NCBI RefSeq assembly: GCF_036669915.1
Contig: NC_089319.1
Span: 5,320,826-5,384,825, forward strand
Length of the DNA: 64,000 nucleotides
Direction: 5' to 3'
Source of the DNA: Pocillopora verrucosa
Taxonomy: Eukaryota > Cnidaria > Anthozoa > Scleractinia > Pocilloporidae
Part shown: positions 1-15,506 of the stretch, in pieces
Layout of the letters: every line of letters starts with the position of its first letter
Position numbering within the stretch: the stretch's first letter is position 1
The notes under the pieces: generated by a model
What the model was told of the DNA's origin: nothing
What the model saw: the letters and a program-made list of their open reading frames with translations, nothing else
Databases searched by the model: none
Program-made: the position numbers and the translations under genes

Positions 1-1697
1 ATCATTGTTTTAAATTTCTAAATTAAAATGTTTAGAAACTACAATAAAGACATTGAAAACCATTCGCTTCTTGATTTGTGTATCCTCTAATGTCCTAATA
101 CTCCTGGGTTTGGCACTGTTTAGTTCTACCGTTTTTATGCCCAAACTGAGTGTTCTTTTAATGGTATTTATTGGGCCGGAAAGTAGTCGATCAAAAATAT
201 CACGAGCTCAAAAAATATCACGAGCTAGAACTCAGGGAAGAAATTCTAAATACTTTCCAGTCAATGTATCTGGTAACGAAATATGGTGCTTCTGTCCATG
301 AAAGACCATGCAACCCTCTAGGTGCGTCTCTCAATGATGTTCATTGTATATCTTTCTGTGCTATTTTTAATCGAGGGTTACAGGATATTTAATTTATTAC
401 CAAACCTTAGAATTAGTTGCATCATCCTGCTTTTTAGGATATTCCACGGTGAAAGTCACCCTCATACAACATTTGAGCGTAGCGTGACATACAAAGCAGG
501 GCTGTTAGGAGACAACTTATACCTACTGTTGCCGGCAAAAGAACTCGGGACGCTAAATTGTTCCAGGAAGAATTCCTGTTATTTTAAAAATCCCCAGTCC
601 ATGTAGAAGCACCGCCATCCCTCGAACAACCTTAAATTGAAGTGGCAGAGTCAGAAACAGAACCCAATATTGTATTGGTATTGGAAAGGGGGAGGCGAAC
701 TCCTTTACAGACAGGTTGAAAAAAAGGCGCCCGAAGATTTAATTTCTTACTAAATGTAGGACCTAAACATTAACTCGATTTATCCATTCCCTCTGGCTTC
801 TTTGTAGTTTGAATACAAAAGGGGAATCCACATCACTTTTCACATCATGTCATCCTACTAGTTAGATGGATGTGTTTCCCATTTCCTCAACTTTCTCTTC
901 TCTTCTTGTTAGATTTACTAAAACACCTACTATCTTTTATCTCTCGCTTCTACAGAAATAGTTATCGTTGAATTAAAACGGTATGCTTTTAAAATTATGA
1001 AAGCAAATATATCTAAGAAACGTCAAGTGTCAAAACCTCATCAAAATTCAAACAACTTCTTTATGCAAATTAACACCGATCTCGCCCTAAAGAATCTATT
1101 TTGCGAGGCTAAATTTGCACGTGTAAATCTTTTGCCTCATTTACATTTTAAGGTTCCTCGTGGTTTGAAACGTTTCACCTCTCAAGCAAAGATAGCTCGA
1201 CAAAGTCTTCGACCTGACCAAGTTTAGTGACCAGGATTGATCCGAAGCATCAAGAGGTTGCTTTCACTTAAATACCTGGACAGGACTGGCAGTTAGCATG
1301 GCGTTCTGACAACAGAACAAACGGTAGGAGCCAGAGTAATTTCACTTGTAAGTCGTGTTTCAACGAACGTGCTTGCAAAGTTCGCATTAAGAATTCTACC
1401 CAAAAAAACAGTGGAACTGAGTTTATCGCGCTATTTGTCAACAAGCATTACTGTAATAAGATCTCCGTAAGTAGATTTAATGTATAATTTCATGATTAGA
1501 GGAAAAGTTATTGATAAATTGCACCAGTCCGCTGAAGCCAAGTGGACAGGCTTGGTGACAACGTTAATTATATGCTTGATGATAGATTTAAACCTAGTCA
1601 AAAATTTATCGGAGAATTAAGTCCAATTTTTTCGACTAGGCCTAAAAACAGATTGAAAATAGATATGTTTGTGTCACGATAAAAATTACCTGATTTC

Positions 1698-1850
1698 CAA
1701 CCCCCCCCCCCCCTCCCCCATCGCTCTTTAACATTCTTAAGATTCCCCGCATGGGCAGTTAATTGGCGGTCAATTTTCTCCGATCATACTCTGTTGGCGA
1801 CCACTCATTCCCCAAAATCATCTACCCCAGGCGATGAATAATGACTGGCC
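1698..1850. repeat. C/G-rich dispersed repeat, copy 1
   Basis: A run of about 14 C is followed by text resembling the regions at about 6615-6740, 36796-37040 and 58258-58452. The shared parts are a G/C homopolymer, a phrase like actctgttggcgacca, and an end like aggcgataaataatgac. The four copies are strongly diverged and lie in both orientations. The element class is unknown. The homopolymer arms could form G-quadruplexes on the G-rich strand. Confidence 0.55.
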
Positions 1851-1856
1851 CCAAAA

Positions 1857-1990
1857 GCGCGGGAAAACGCGGGTGGTTTCAGTTTTGCATCTGATTGATT
1901 GAGAGTGGCGCGAGTTTCTGGACCAATCACAGAGCAAAGGAAAGCAAAACAAATGCAATCTCGGATCACCTTCGATAATTGCGCTGAGAG
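1857..1990 (+). repeat. Dispersed repeat with CCAAT boxes, copy 1
   Basis: It starts with gcgcgggaaaacgcgggt, then catctgattgattgagag, then ggaccaatcacagagc. The same order of phrases recurs at about 2686-2815, 47766-47900, 47978-48128 and, more decayed, 58149-58250. The element therefore moves as a roughly 130-bp unit. The phrase ctgattggttgagag and the later accaatcacag are near-complements, so each copy has a weak fold-back. No coding capacity is seen. Confidence 0.6.
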
Positions 1991-2685
1991 CTAGGTTTTA
2001 CTGATTAAAATAATTAAAATACAATGATTAAGTCTCTGACATAATCAGCAATTGGATTTCAGTTCATATTTTCTTTTCTATACTGGGACACTGCCTTGAA
2101 CTCTCCCCAACAAGTTCTCGAAAACTCTGAACCTGTTAGAAACAAAATGTAATCGTACTAAAATAACTGATGAAATAGTATCTTGATAACTAAGAGGTAT
2201 ATTCATGAACTTTCGTTGCACTCTGTAAAAAGTATAAAAGTTCTTAAATTTTTGATCGATTTTGAGGGACAAACAGGAATGTCCTGGAAACTATAATTCA
2301 AAAATTTTGAATTAGAAACGAGAAAGGAGAACGGACTGCACAGTTTTATGTTCCAGAGTTTTTAAAATTGTAGGAAGCACTGTTTTTTAGTTCTTTAGTG
2401 CGCTTTTACAACAAATGCAAATTTATTTTATTTTATTTACAATTGATGCAACGGTGCAATACCAAGTTCTCTTTAACCGAGTAACAATTTAATATACAGT
2501 TATTATAAAGGGGCATTACTAATCAGATCTTAGAGGCTAAACTTGGGAGTTCTTTTCGATAGTATGTCGAAAAACCAAAAGCGTGGTAACACGACAGCTA
2601 ATCAGAGCAAAGGAAATATTATTCAGAGCCATAGAGAGTTCAAGCTGAAAAAAAAAGCAAACTGCTCGAGGAAAACGTTGGTGAT

Positions 2686-2815
2686 CAAAACGTAGTTGGT
2701 TCGAGGTTCACATCTGATTGGTTGAGAGGACAGCACGTGTTTCGTGGATCAGTTACAGAGCGAAGAAAAGCATAATCAACGCAATTCTGAATTACTTTCG
2801 ACACTTATTTTAAAA
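2686..2815 (+). repeat. Dispersed repeat with CCAAT boxes, copy 2
   Basis: This is a diverged copy of the unit at 1857-1990. It contains catctgattggttgagag and then a decayed accaatcacagagcg-like end, followed by the same tail of the type attactttcgacac. Confidence 0.5.
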
Positions 2816-4109
2816 GTGTTCGAATATTTTTAGTAGCACAATAAATTCCATCATCTGACACCTGTGTTTTCTCGGTACAGTCAAATGACAAGCTTGGACA
2901 TGATACAAGATAATCAAGGAAGGAATAAAAAAACTCAACTTTGCTGAGAAGAGAAAGTGGATTTCAAGGACAACTTTTCTTCAAACAGTAAGTTGCTTAT
3001 TTTACGAATAGATGGTTATTTCTTGGTACAGCTTCCTCAGTGCATTTTAAAGTCGGATTAGCTGAGCAAAACTGTAAGGGAATTTTTTTTTACCTTATTT
3101 GCTCATTTGCACAAGTTCAGTTTCCTATCAAGCTAGAAAAATGTTGGTACTGAAAGATCTAAATATAGGGCATATTTACCCTTATGAAATTTTCAGCCGG
3201 ATACGTCTAAAATTCTCTCAGCCACATCAAAATTATCAAAAAAAAAATTTACAAGGAATGTATAGACTCATTAGTGAATAATTCAGTCAAGTCCACTCGC
3301 AAGAAGCTCAAATCTTACAAAAATTTAAAACTCTGAGACCCTCTGTCAATCTTAAAGTAATTCTCCATTAAATCGACTTAAACGTGAACAATTAGGGCAG
3401 CAAAGATTCTCCAATTACAGTTTGTAGTCTGCTAGTATACTGAATGACCAGAATGAATTTCTTGTAATATGGTTGGAGCTGCAATTGGAAAACGATATGC
3501 CCTGCAATGAGTAAGTCAGTAGAGTTTACAAAATGACAGCAGCAACGACAGGAGAACAGAAGAAATTCAAAATTCCAGGTTTTAACAAATGAAAAAGCTT
3601 AAGTCTAACAAGTCCTTGTAGTAATTAGAAATTATATCTCTTTCCCTCCACGAAGTCTTAAATGTTCCAATTGTTCTAAAGGACACTCCATCGAACTTTG
3701 CTTATAAAATGCTCAAAAAGTCTCCGCTTGTAAGAAATAAAAAGATGACATTGTTCCAAAGAAATCATGCTGAAATGTTTGATGAAATATTATTGTGGTT
3801 ATTAAAAGGAATGTTTATGTACACGCATCGCTCCCCGTAAAATAAATATTATTTAGTATGAAATTGGTTTCCAGAGAAAAATTTAGAAGACACTAATTCA
3901 CAATTTTATAAACGAGAAATGAGGAAATATCAAACTGTTTCATTTTCCAGCGTATTTAAAATTTTATGAACCACACATTTTATCATCAGTTCTGGTACAA
4001 TTTTGTTCTCAAATCTATTATTCAGTTTGTAATCACATCTATATATTTGATTCATACCGTCGATGCTTAGAGAAAAGAGCAATTCTATTTCACCTGTTTA
4101 TTATTTCAG

Positions 4110-4269
4110 CTCGTTGACAAGCAAGGAAGAAAGACATACGCTGAAGCAAGCAACAAGAATACAAAGTTAACTTCATTCTTCTTCAGGGAAGATAACTCGA
4201 AAATAATTGTAGTGAAAATTTTCACCATTAGTTTTCAAAACTTATCCGCAAACAGTTTCGTTAGTGAAG
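4110..4269 (+). other. Possible coding exon (weak)
   Basis: A 160-base stretch is open in one frame. It is preceded by a good acceptor (ttattatttcag) and ends at gaag followed by gtaatt. The first half reads like ordinary protein (KQGRKTYAEASNKN). No partner exon or family was found, so it may be a chance frame or part of a non-coding transcript. It lies about 200 bases upstream of the E2F-type site cluster. Confidence 0.15.
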
Positions 4270-4466
4270 GTAATTCAACAGTGGTCGAAGAAAACAAATT
4301 GACGATGTACATATGAGCTGTCTTCCTAGGACTTTTAATTTTTGGAATATAACTGTATGATATAAACGTAGACATTTTGTAAAGTTACCCTTTTTTGAAA
4401 CGAGAAACTGTTAAACTGAGAATCGCTGTAAGTTTTTCCTCAGTCTTCTCTGAAGCATTTGTTAAG

Positions 4467-4902
4467 TTTCCCGCCAAAACAACTGCGGGCGCTGGAAAAA
4501 CTTGAACGCGCTGCAAGTATCATCTGTTCAAATTGCCACAATTTTCCCGCCAAAAAACTTAGAAAAATACGGGCGCCTAAAATACGCATGCGCCGGTTTT
4601 TTTTAGTAATTTAATATTTCTACATTGTTGTTAAGTAAAAGTCAAGAAGCCCATCTGGTGTTCACTTATTTACCTTCTTAAACTATTGTCGTCAATAAAT
4701 GATATTACAGGTGTTTGTCACTCAGTCTTTTATTCTCTTCAAGTAATCTTATTTGATAATTACAAATGTGTAGAAAAAGTCGTTCGTTTATATACTAAGA
4801 CTTTTGGCGGGAAAATTTGAAAACATTTGCATAGCGTTTCCCCTGACAACATTTTTGACAAAAAAATTCAAAATGGCTTCCCATAAGAGTTTCCGCCAAA
4901 AG
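4467..4902. promoter_or_regulatory. Cluster of E2F-type sites
   Basis: The 13-mer TTTCCCGCCAAAA occurs exactly at 4467-4479 and 4543-4555 on the plus strand and at 4802-4814 on the minus strand. A fourth copy lacking one C lies at 4891-4902. This word matches the classical E2F/DP site TTTSSCGC with its palindromic extension. A GC-rich acgcatgcgcc, similar to an NRF-1 site, lies near 4585. Such clusters mark promoters of S-phase genes, but no clear gene starts here. The nearest ATG downstream, at 4873, opens a frame of only 27 codons (4873-4956) that overlaps the fourth site. Confidence 0.6.
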
Positions 4903-4956
4903 CTACATGTATATCACCCTGCGCAAAACGTTCTTCTCCAAAAACTGATTGACTGA

Positions 4957-8344
<3,388 letters not shown>

Positions 8345-8515
8345 AACTCTCAAACGAAATTTCTTTGACTTGAATGTGTAGCTCTAAGTTGATGACAAAG
8401 CGAAGAGCGAAACCTTGCCCACGTGCTCAGCGAGGTTGGTTTCGACTATTGCCGTTAGGGGGGGTTAAACTCTCCAAATTGAACCAACAATTTCCTTGAC
8501 TTAACCAGAACTTAC

Positions 8516-9140
8516 CTTTGCTTGAAAATAAAAACTACCAACATTCCAAGCTTCGAGCTCTTGAGTTTCTTCATCTGTCCACAGGCTGTATTGTTTGATG
8601 CAAATTCTACAGTCCATGAATATGGATTTCCAAAACAATCCAATCTCTGACGTAGTCGTCAGCGCACGCCTACCTGTTGTTGCCCAGAGTCCGAGGTAAA
8701 AGAAAGGATCAGTTGAGTCCCAAAGGAAACAGAAAAAAAGCGTGCGAGATGTGTACTGAAATATGAAACTGAACGGTTATTCGCCACAAATTACTCAAGG
8801 GCTGCATATTCCTTAGCTGGGAATTTTTACTTATGATAAAATACTGAAAGGAATTAAAAAATCTTATAAAAAGTTGAAAAATCATTAAACGATGTCCACA
8901 CCGAAAAAAATTAATTGTCCCACGCACAACGGGTAAAGGAACATTTAAACCGGTTAAAACAAACTCTTTGAGCTCCTTTTGATAGCTAATTTTTTTCCCC
9001 CTCCGGCGTCGCTTTCCATCCAAACGGAGTAGCTGACAGTCACTCGGTTACGCGACATTTGTTGCTAAAGTGCCGCGCTCCATTCTTACCTAGGGACAAG
9101 GCGTTAGTTTCCTGTACCGATAGGTTTGCGGTCAGCGGAC
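8516..9140 (-). CDS. Possible two-exon coding fragment, unknown product
   Basis: On the minus strand two stretches have good splice signals at both ends and one compatible frame. The first is 9140-9090 (51 bases, acceptor ctcacag, donor gtaaga). The second is 8673-8516 (158 bases, acceptor caacag, donor gtaagt). Joined in the only open phase they encode about 68 residues with a protein-like second half that includes MDCRICIKQYSLW and then DEETQELEAW. I do not recognise the family. No start or stop exon was found, and the intron contains a purine-rich open frame. It may be a gene fragment or a chance arrangement. Confidence 0.25.
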
Positions 9141-9868
9141 CTGTGAGGGAGGAAATACCACTGGGACATTACAATAACATTCACATCAAATGAAATGAAT
9201 AAATAGCGTTAATTATCTAAGAGCTAAGACCATAAAATGTTTTGCATAAAAAATAATGATTTCCCGAGGGAGTGCTTGTTGAAAGTGGCTTTTGTTTTTA
9301 CCAAGATGAATTTGACCAACGTTATAACGAACAGGCATATTGCTTTTCTATGAATAAAATCTGTTCCTAGTATCAACCGTGACTAGACTTATCTAATTTA
9401 GCTTTGTCTCTTTTCTCTTATACATACAGATTTTCAAAGACTAGTTTTCTTTAGTGACGTTCATTTTATTATTATTATTTTTTTTTTTTGTGGCGGTGTA
9501 TTTGCACAATTTCAGTATTGCATTGCTTCTTATTTTATACACTACTGCCAAAGATAACTTCAACAAAAAATGGACGCGTTGATTGGACTGAATCGGGAAG
9601 AAAAGAAATTCCAGATTAAGCCTTGAGACAAAACAGAAAAAGCAAAGCATATTCCGGAACACAAACACATCTATAACAAAAAGACCGATTGGGTTCTAAC
9701 TTATGTCACATGTTTTGGACCAGCCAATCAGACGGAACAGTCACGAAGCTGTATCAGAAATAATTCAATACTGATGTCAAACCCTTACTTTGTCGGATCG
9801 TCACAACGCAAGTGGAGCTCTCCGACTGAAAGCTTGATTCACACGCTGCATTACCACTCTGAATTAAA
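9141..9868. other. Upstream region of the actin gene
   Basis: No gene seen. A CCAAT box (gccaatcag) lies about 145 bases upstream of the actin start codon. No clear TATA box was found near the expected distance, so the transcription start is not assigned. Confidence 0.4.
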
Positions 9869-11668
<1,800 letters not shown>

Positions 11669-11820
11669 AAGAGCTGAGAATATGGCATCCGGGAGAACTT
11701 TGCTTTTTTCAGTTCGCCTTATAGGAATTTTATCGGACTTCTCAATATATATTTTTTCTAACGTCAAACGTAATTCCAATCTTGGCTAAAAGGTGTCTCT
11801 GTGCATCGATTTTATTTAAA

Positions 11821-11826
11821 AATAAA
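11821..11826 (+). terminator. Poly(A) signal of the actin gene
   Basis: AATAAA lies 153 bases after the actin stop codon, in AT-rich 3' untranslated sequence. It is the first perfect hexamer downstream of the gene. Confidence 0.6.
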
Positions 11827-11967
11827 GCACTGTATCGATACTTAAAGCGCGTCATGGGTAGTTCCTAAAACGGCAAAAAGGCGAAGAAAAAATATTAACC
11901 AATCAGAGCTGAAGACCGTTGCAGGAGTCCCGTGGGTGCAGGGTAATTCTAAAGGTACCAGAACTTG

Positions 11968-12206
11968 GACATAGTTTGATGCTACTATGGTTTACAGATT
12001 TAATGAATGTAACCGAAGAAGTTACAATTCATAGACCCAACGTTTCGACACTCCTTTCTAGTGCCTTCATCAGGGGTGATCTAAACGCTGCAACAAGAGG
12101 TCCTTTTATATGATCACTAATTAGCGGCCTTTTTTTTCTGACGAGGTGTAAATGGGCGTCAGGAAGCAAACCGCCATCGTCACGATTTAAAGGAGTATGG
12201 GCGGAG
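11968..12206 (-). repeat. Left inverted terminal repeat of the Penelope-like element
   Basis: It is nearly identical to the reverse complement of 14378-14617 over about 239 bases, so both copies were made or homogenised recently. It carries a hammerhead motif on the minus strand. Confidence 0.9.
12035..12077 (-). ncRNA. Hammerhead ribozyme motif, left copy
   Basis: Reverse complement of the motif at 14508-14550 with the same core. It lies in the left inverted terminal repeat, so it would be made only in transcripts reading leftward out of the element. Hammerhead ribozymes in the terminal repeats of Penelope-like elements are known. Confidence 0.75.
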
Positions 12207-12967
12207 AAAAGTATGGTCAAACTGTTGTTACAAGGGTCAACCGGCTCGCGAACATAAGAGTAGTGCAAAAGGATACAAGCTCATGGTCCGTACTGGTTTT
12301 TCTTTTCTTAAGCTACGAATAGATGAATGTCACAGTTCCATACTGCGTTTGCGTGCGTTATTCCCTCTTTCACTTAGGGAACTCTCTGCTTTGATTAACA
12401 ACTCCGAAACCTCCTAGGTCGAGGAGTTCTGCAGTTCAAAAGAACTGCAGACGTTTACCAAACAGGGAGAGAAACACGACAGAAATCTCCGTCATTTGCT
12501 CAGTAAGAGGTCTCCTGTTAATCCAGGCTCATCTCTGAAAGATAAATGGGTCATGAACCTTTCCTCCAAGGAGTTATCCGCGCTGGAACGGAGTGGTTTA
12601 GAGAAGGGTCTGAAGTTTGCTATTGCTCCTCGCAAAATACCGACTGCCGAAATTGTCGCCGCTGTTGAGGAGAGTATCTCTCAACTCAACGACGACCGTA
12701 GGCATTTGGTAAGAGCAGAAGTAAGTAGCATACTCAGGCGTACTAAACCTCCTCCCAAAAACATTCAAAAGGATGTTTTCAATGCGCTTATAGCTCTCAA
12801 AAAGGATCCGGACAGGCTCGTATTATCTGCTGACAAGGGTAATTGTGTTGTGGTTACGGACAAACAGCAGTATCACGACAAAGCTTTGTCTCTGCTTAAT
12901 GACAAGAGTACGTATGCTGTCTTAAACTCTGATCCTGCCAGTAAAACTCAAAGAAAGTTAAACAAAA

Positions 12968-13104
12968 GGTAAAATTTCCGCACAGCCCCATCCTACATTA
13001 TGCATTCAGTTATTGGATAGAGAAAACAATGACAAAAACAATACATTGCCGTTGGGAAAACAGATTTGTTTTACAATAGTATGGGGCTGTGCGGAAATTT
13101 TATC
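12968..13104. mobile_element. MITE of 137 bp nested in the Penelope-like element
   Basis: Ends are near-perfect terminal inverted repeats of about 24 bases (g, g or a, then taaaatttccgcacagcccc). It is flanked by an 8-base duplication aaacaaaa at 12960-12967 and 13105-13112. Removing it and one duplication restores the reading frame of the host element across the site, which confirms the borders. It is too short to code. An 8-base duplication fits hAT, Merlin or P-type transposases. The ends do not let me choose between them. Confidence 0.85.
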
Positions 13105-14377
13105 AAACAAAATGTTGCTTGATTTGAAAAAAGCCGGTAAAATTAGTGACTACGTACAAAATGTTATATAGTAGTGACGGCTTATGTCCACGTTTTTATG
13201 GCTTACCTAAAATTCATAAACTGGGAATTCCTTTGAGACCCATTGTCTCTTTAGTTAATTCTCCGACTTATGCAATTTCTGGTTATCTTGCGAGAATTTT
13301 GTCGCCTGTTGTTGGGAATACTGAGTACACTGTCAAAAATTCCTGCGAATTTGCGGATGGAGGAGGAGGAGGATATTATTCATCTGCTGTCTTTTTGCCT
13401 CAAAACCACGCAATTTACATATAACGGCACCTACTATCAACAGGTTTTTGGTAGAGTGATGGGTTCGCCCGTCTCTACTGTCATTGCTAACATGGTAATG
13501 GTAGACGTGGAACAAAGGGCCTTAGCCACTTCACCGGTTAAACCCTTTTTCTGGAAACGATATGTCGATAATGTTATTTCTGCGGTATCCGGAAATGAAG
13601 CGGAGCGCCTCCTGTCGCATTTGAATTCAGTAGAGCCGTCGATCCAATTCACCCTTAAGCGTGAAAATGATAGACATTTGCCCTTTCTTGATTTATGTGT
13701 CCAGAGGGGTTCAGGGTAATTTAGAGACAATTGTCTTCCGTAAACCTACCCACACCGACAAATACCTCGCCTTCGATTCTCACCACCCTATTTGCCATAA
13801 AAAAGTCTGTAACCTTAGGAGGGCTGACTGTCTACCATCTTCACTCGATTCGAAGACCGAGGAGAGGAAATATGTTTCCAATGTCCTAAAGGAAAATGGC
13901 TGTACAAAAACCTTTCTCCGCAACTGCCAAAAACCAGTTACAAATAGTAACGCTCTTTATGGAAGGGAACCAGCGACTGGTTTTGCTGTTATTCCTTACA
14001 TACAGAGTGTTACGGAACCCATTAAGAGAATTTTGAATAGCCACAACGTTAAAGTTGCTCAACAACCTTTTCAGTCTTTGGGGCATATTTTCGCCAAACC
14101 TAAGGATCTTGTCACGAAAGAACAACGAACCGACGCCATTTATTCTATTCCTTGCAATGACTGTCAGTGACAACGAATACATCGGACAGACCAAACGTCA
14201 GTTTGGTACACGGTTAAAAGAGCGCCAAAAAGCGGTTTTTCTTTGCAAAAAGGAAAACTCAGCTTTATCGGAGCACACATGCCTAACTAAACATACAATT
14301 GGGTGGGATAATTCTAAAATTATCACTACTAATCGGCGTTACCACCAGCACCTTTGTTTGGAGGCTTGGCATATTTA

Positions 14378-14617
14378 CTCCGCCCACTCTCCTTTAAATC
14401 GTGACGATGGCGGTTTGCTTCCTGACGCCCATTTACACCTCGTCAGGAAAAAAAAGGCCGCTAATTAGTGATCATATAAAAGTGCCTCTTGTTGCAGCGT
14501 TTAGATCACCCCTGATGAAGGCACTAGAAAGGAGTGTCGAAACGTTGGGTCTATGAATTGTAACTTCTTCGGTTACATTCATTAAATCTGTAAACCAGAG
14601 TAGCATCAAACTATGTC
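14378..14617 (+). repeat. Right inverted terminal repeat of the Penelope-like element
   Basis: Partner of 11968-12206. The end of the endonuclease frame runs into it. The 39 bases after it, before the target duplication, have no counterpart on the left side. Confidence 0.9.
14508..14550 (+). ncRNA. Hammerhead ribozyme motif, right copy
   Basis: The core CUGAUGA (14512-14518) and GAAA (14539-14542) are present. Stem II pairs 14520-14525 with 14533-14538 around a 7-base loop. Stem I pairs ACCC (14508-14511) with GGGU (14547-14550). Cleavage is predicted after GUU at 14546. Stem III would be only the palindrome ACGU with no loop, so a single copy should fold poorly and two RNAs pairing in trans would be needed. 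One extra A lies between the core and stem II. Confidence 0.78.
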
Positions 14618-14656
14618 TGATTGTCCACCTGGTTGCCGTGTGAACTTTAATATATT

Positions 14657-15273
14657 GTACCAGAACTTATTGTGGGTTTGGTTCAAAATGATTTTCAACC
14701 AAACAATGTAAACAGATTTATTTTATATCTGTTAAGTTTACAAGAACTCTGACGGATTTCTTCAAGTATCCTTAACGATATAGAATTTCTTACTAGGATC
14801 CCATTACGTTATGGGCTTCTGTTCTTACTTGATATTTTAGAAAGTGTGATGGTCACCTCCCGCCGCCCGGGCCCCTCCTGCCCCCCTCCCCAAGCCCTCA
14901 AAAATCTGCTGGTCTATGCAACTTATGTTCTTCACGAGGGTGGAACGAGTATTACCACCAGGTAGTTAGATAATTATAATAACTGAAGAATGCAAAACTG
15001 GAAAATGTTTCAGTACCATTAGCAAAAAGTAACCCCTCTCGTAAACTTCGAATGTAAACACTGCGATGATTTTACTGGGGATGACATTTAACGGTGGTAG
15101 TGGCCGTTTGGTTTACAACGGAGTCATACTACTGGCAGATGGCCCATCCTGCCAGAGCCTTCCCAGTTTGGTAAGAGTATTGTTACCCTCCTCGGTCAGA
15201 ATACCAGTTCTTTGCTTGGATATCCCCTCCCTCCCTCCCTCCCTCCCCCTAATTTTTCTGCTCGAACATAATG
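14657..15273. other. Gap between retroelement and actin pseudogene
   Basis: No gene seen. A CTCC tetranucleotide run lies at about 15224-15248. Confidence 0.5.
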
Positions 15274-15506
15274 CTGGCAGGGGACTACGATGTTTGCAGG
15301 AATAAACAAGAGAATGCAGAAGGAAATCTCTGCTCTGGCTTCACCCATGAGAAAAAACTAAGATTATTGCTCCTCCTGAGCGTAAATATGCTGCATGGAT
15401 TGGAGGATCGATCCTGGCATCACTGTCCACCTCCCAAACGATGTGGATTTCAAAACAGGAATATAATGAATCTGGTCCCTGAATTGTTCACTACAAGTGT
15501 TTTTAA
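15274..15506 (+). pseudogene. Actin pseudogene fragment (C-terminal part)
   Basis: The last roughly 75 codons of actin can be followed from the TGGSTMFPG region to the final KCF and TAA. Frame shifts occur early (around 15300-15360). Later the sequence reads [18 protein letters not shown], then an in-frame TGA replaces a serine codon just before IVHYKCF. Upstream actin sequence is absent. It lies in the same orientation 3.6 kb from the actin gene, which fits a decayed tandem duplicate. No poly(A) tract is seen, so a retrocopy is less likely. Confidence 0.88.

Larger units (their letters stand above)
1..4109. other. Intergenic region, no recognisable gene
   Basis: This is AT-rich sequence with only short open frames. 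The longest frames, around 53-606, have no family I recognise; one of 94 codons (322-606) has a hydrophobic start but no supporting splice context. The stretch holds a C-rich repeat at about 1698-1850 and two copies of a CCAAT-containing dispersed repeat at about 1857-1990 and 2686-2815. It could contain the far exons or regulatory DNA of a gene lying off the left edge. I see nothing that shows this. Confidence 0.5.
11967..14656 (+). mobile_element. Penelope-like retroelement, decayed
   Basis: A 12-base target duplication (gtaccagaactt) stands at 11955-11966 and 14657-14668. Inside it are inverted terminal repeats (11968-12206 and 14378-14617) and an extra tail of about 39 bases on the right only, all features of Penelope-like elements. 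The coding region runs from about 12496 to 14468. It encodes an N-terminal part, a reverse transcriptase (FYGLPKIHK, VFGRVMGSPVS, WKRYVDN) and a GIY-YIG endonuclease beginning DNEYIGQTKRQFGTRLKE. It is dead: a nested insertion splits it at 12968-13104, the palm segment with motif A is missing near 13352, motif C reads YVDN where a second Asp is expected, and frames shift near 13710 and 14165. The element lies between the actin gene and an actin pseudogene. Confidence 0.88.

Noticed and set aside
2893..2989. Exon flanked by a ggtacag acceptor and a gtaagt donor
   Set aside because: All three frames contain stops, so at most it is a non-coding exon. There is no other support.
15274..15506. A second functional actin gene
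   Set aside because: Only the last fifth of the protein is present, with frame shifts and an in-frame stop.
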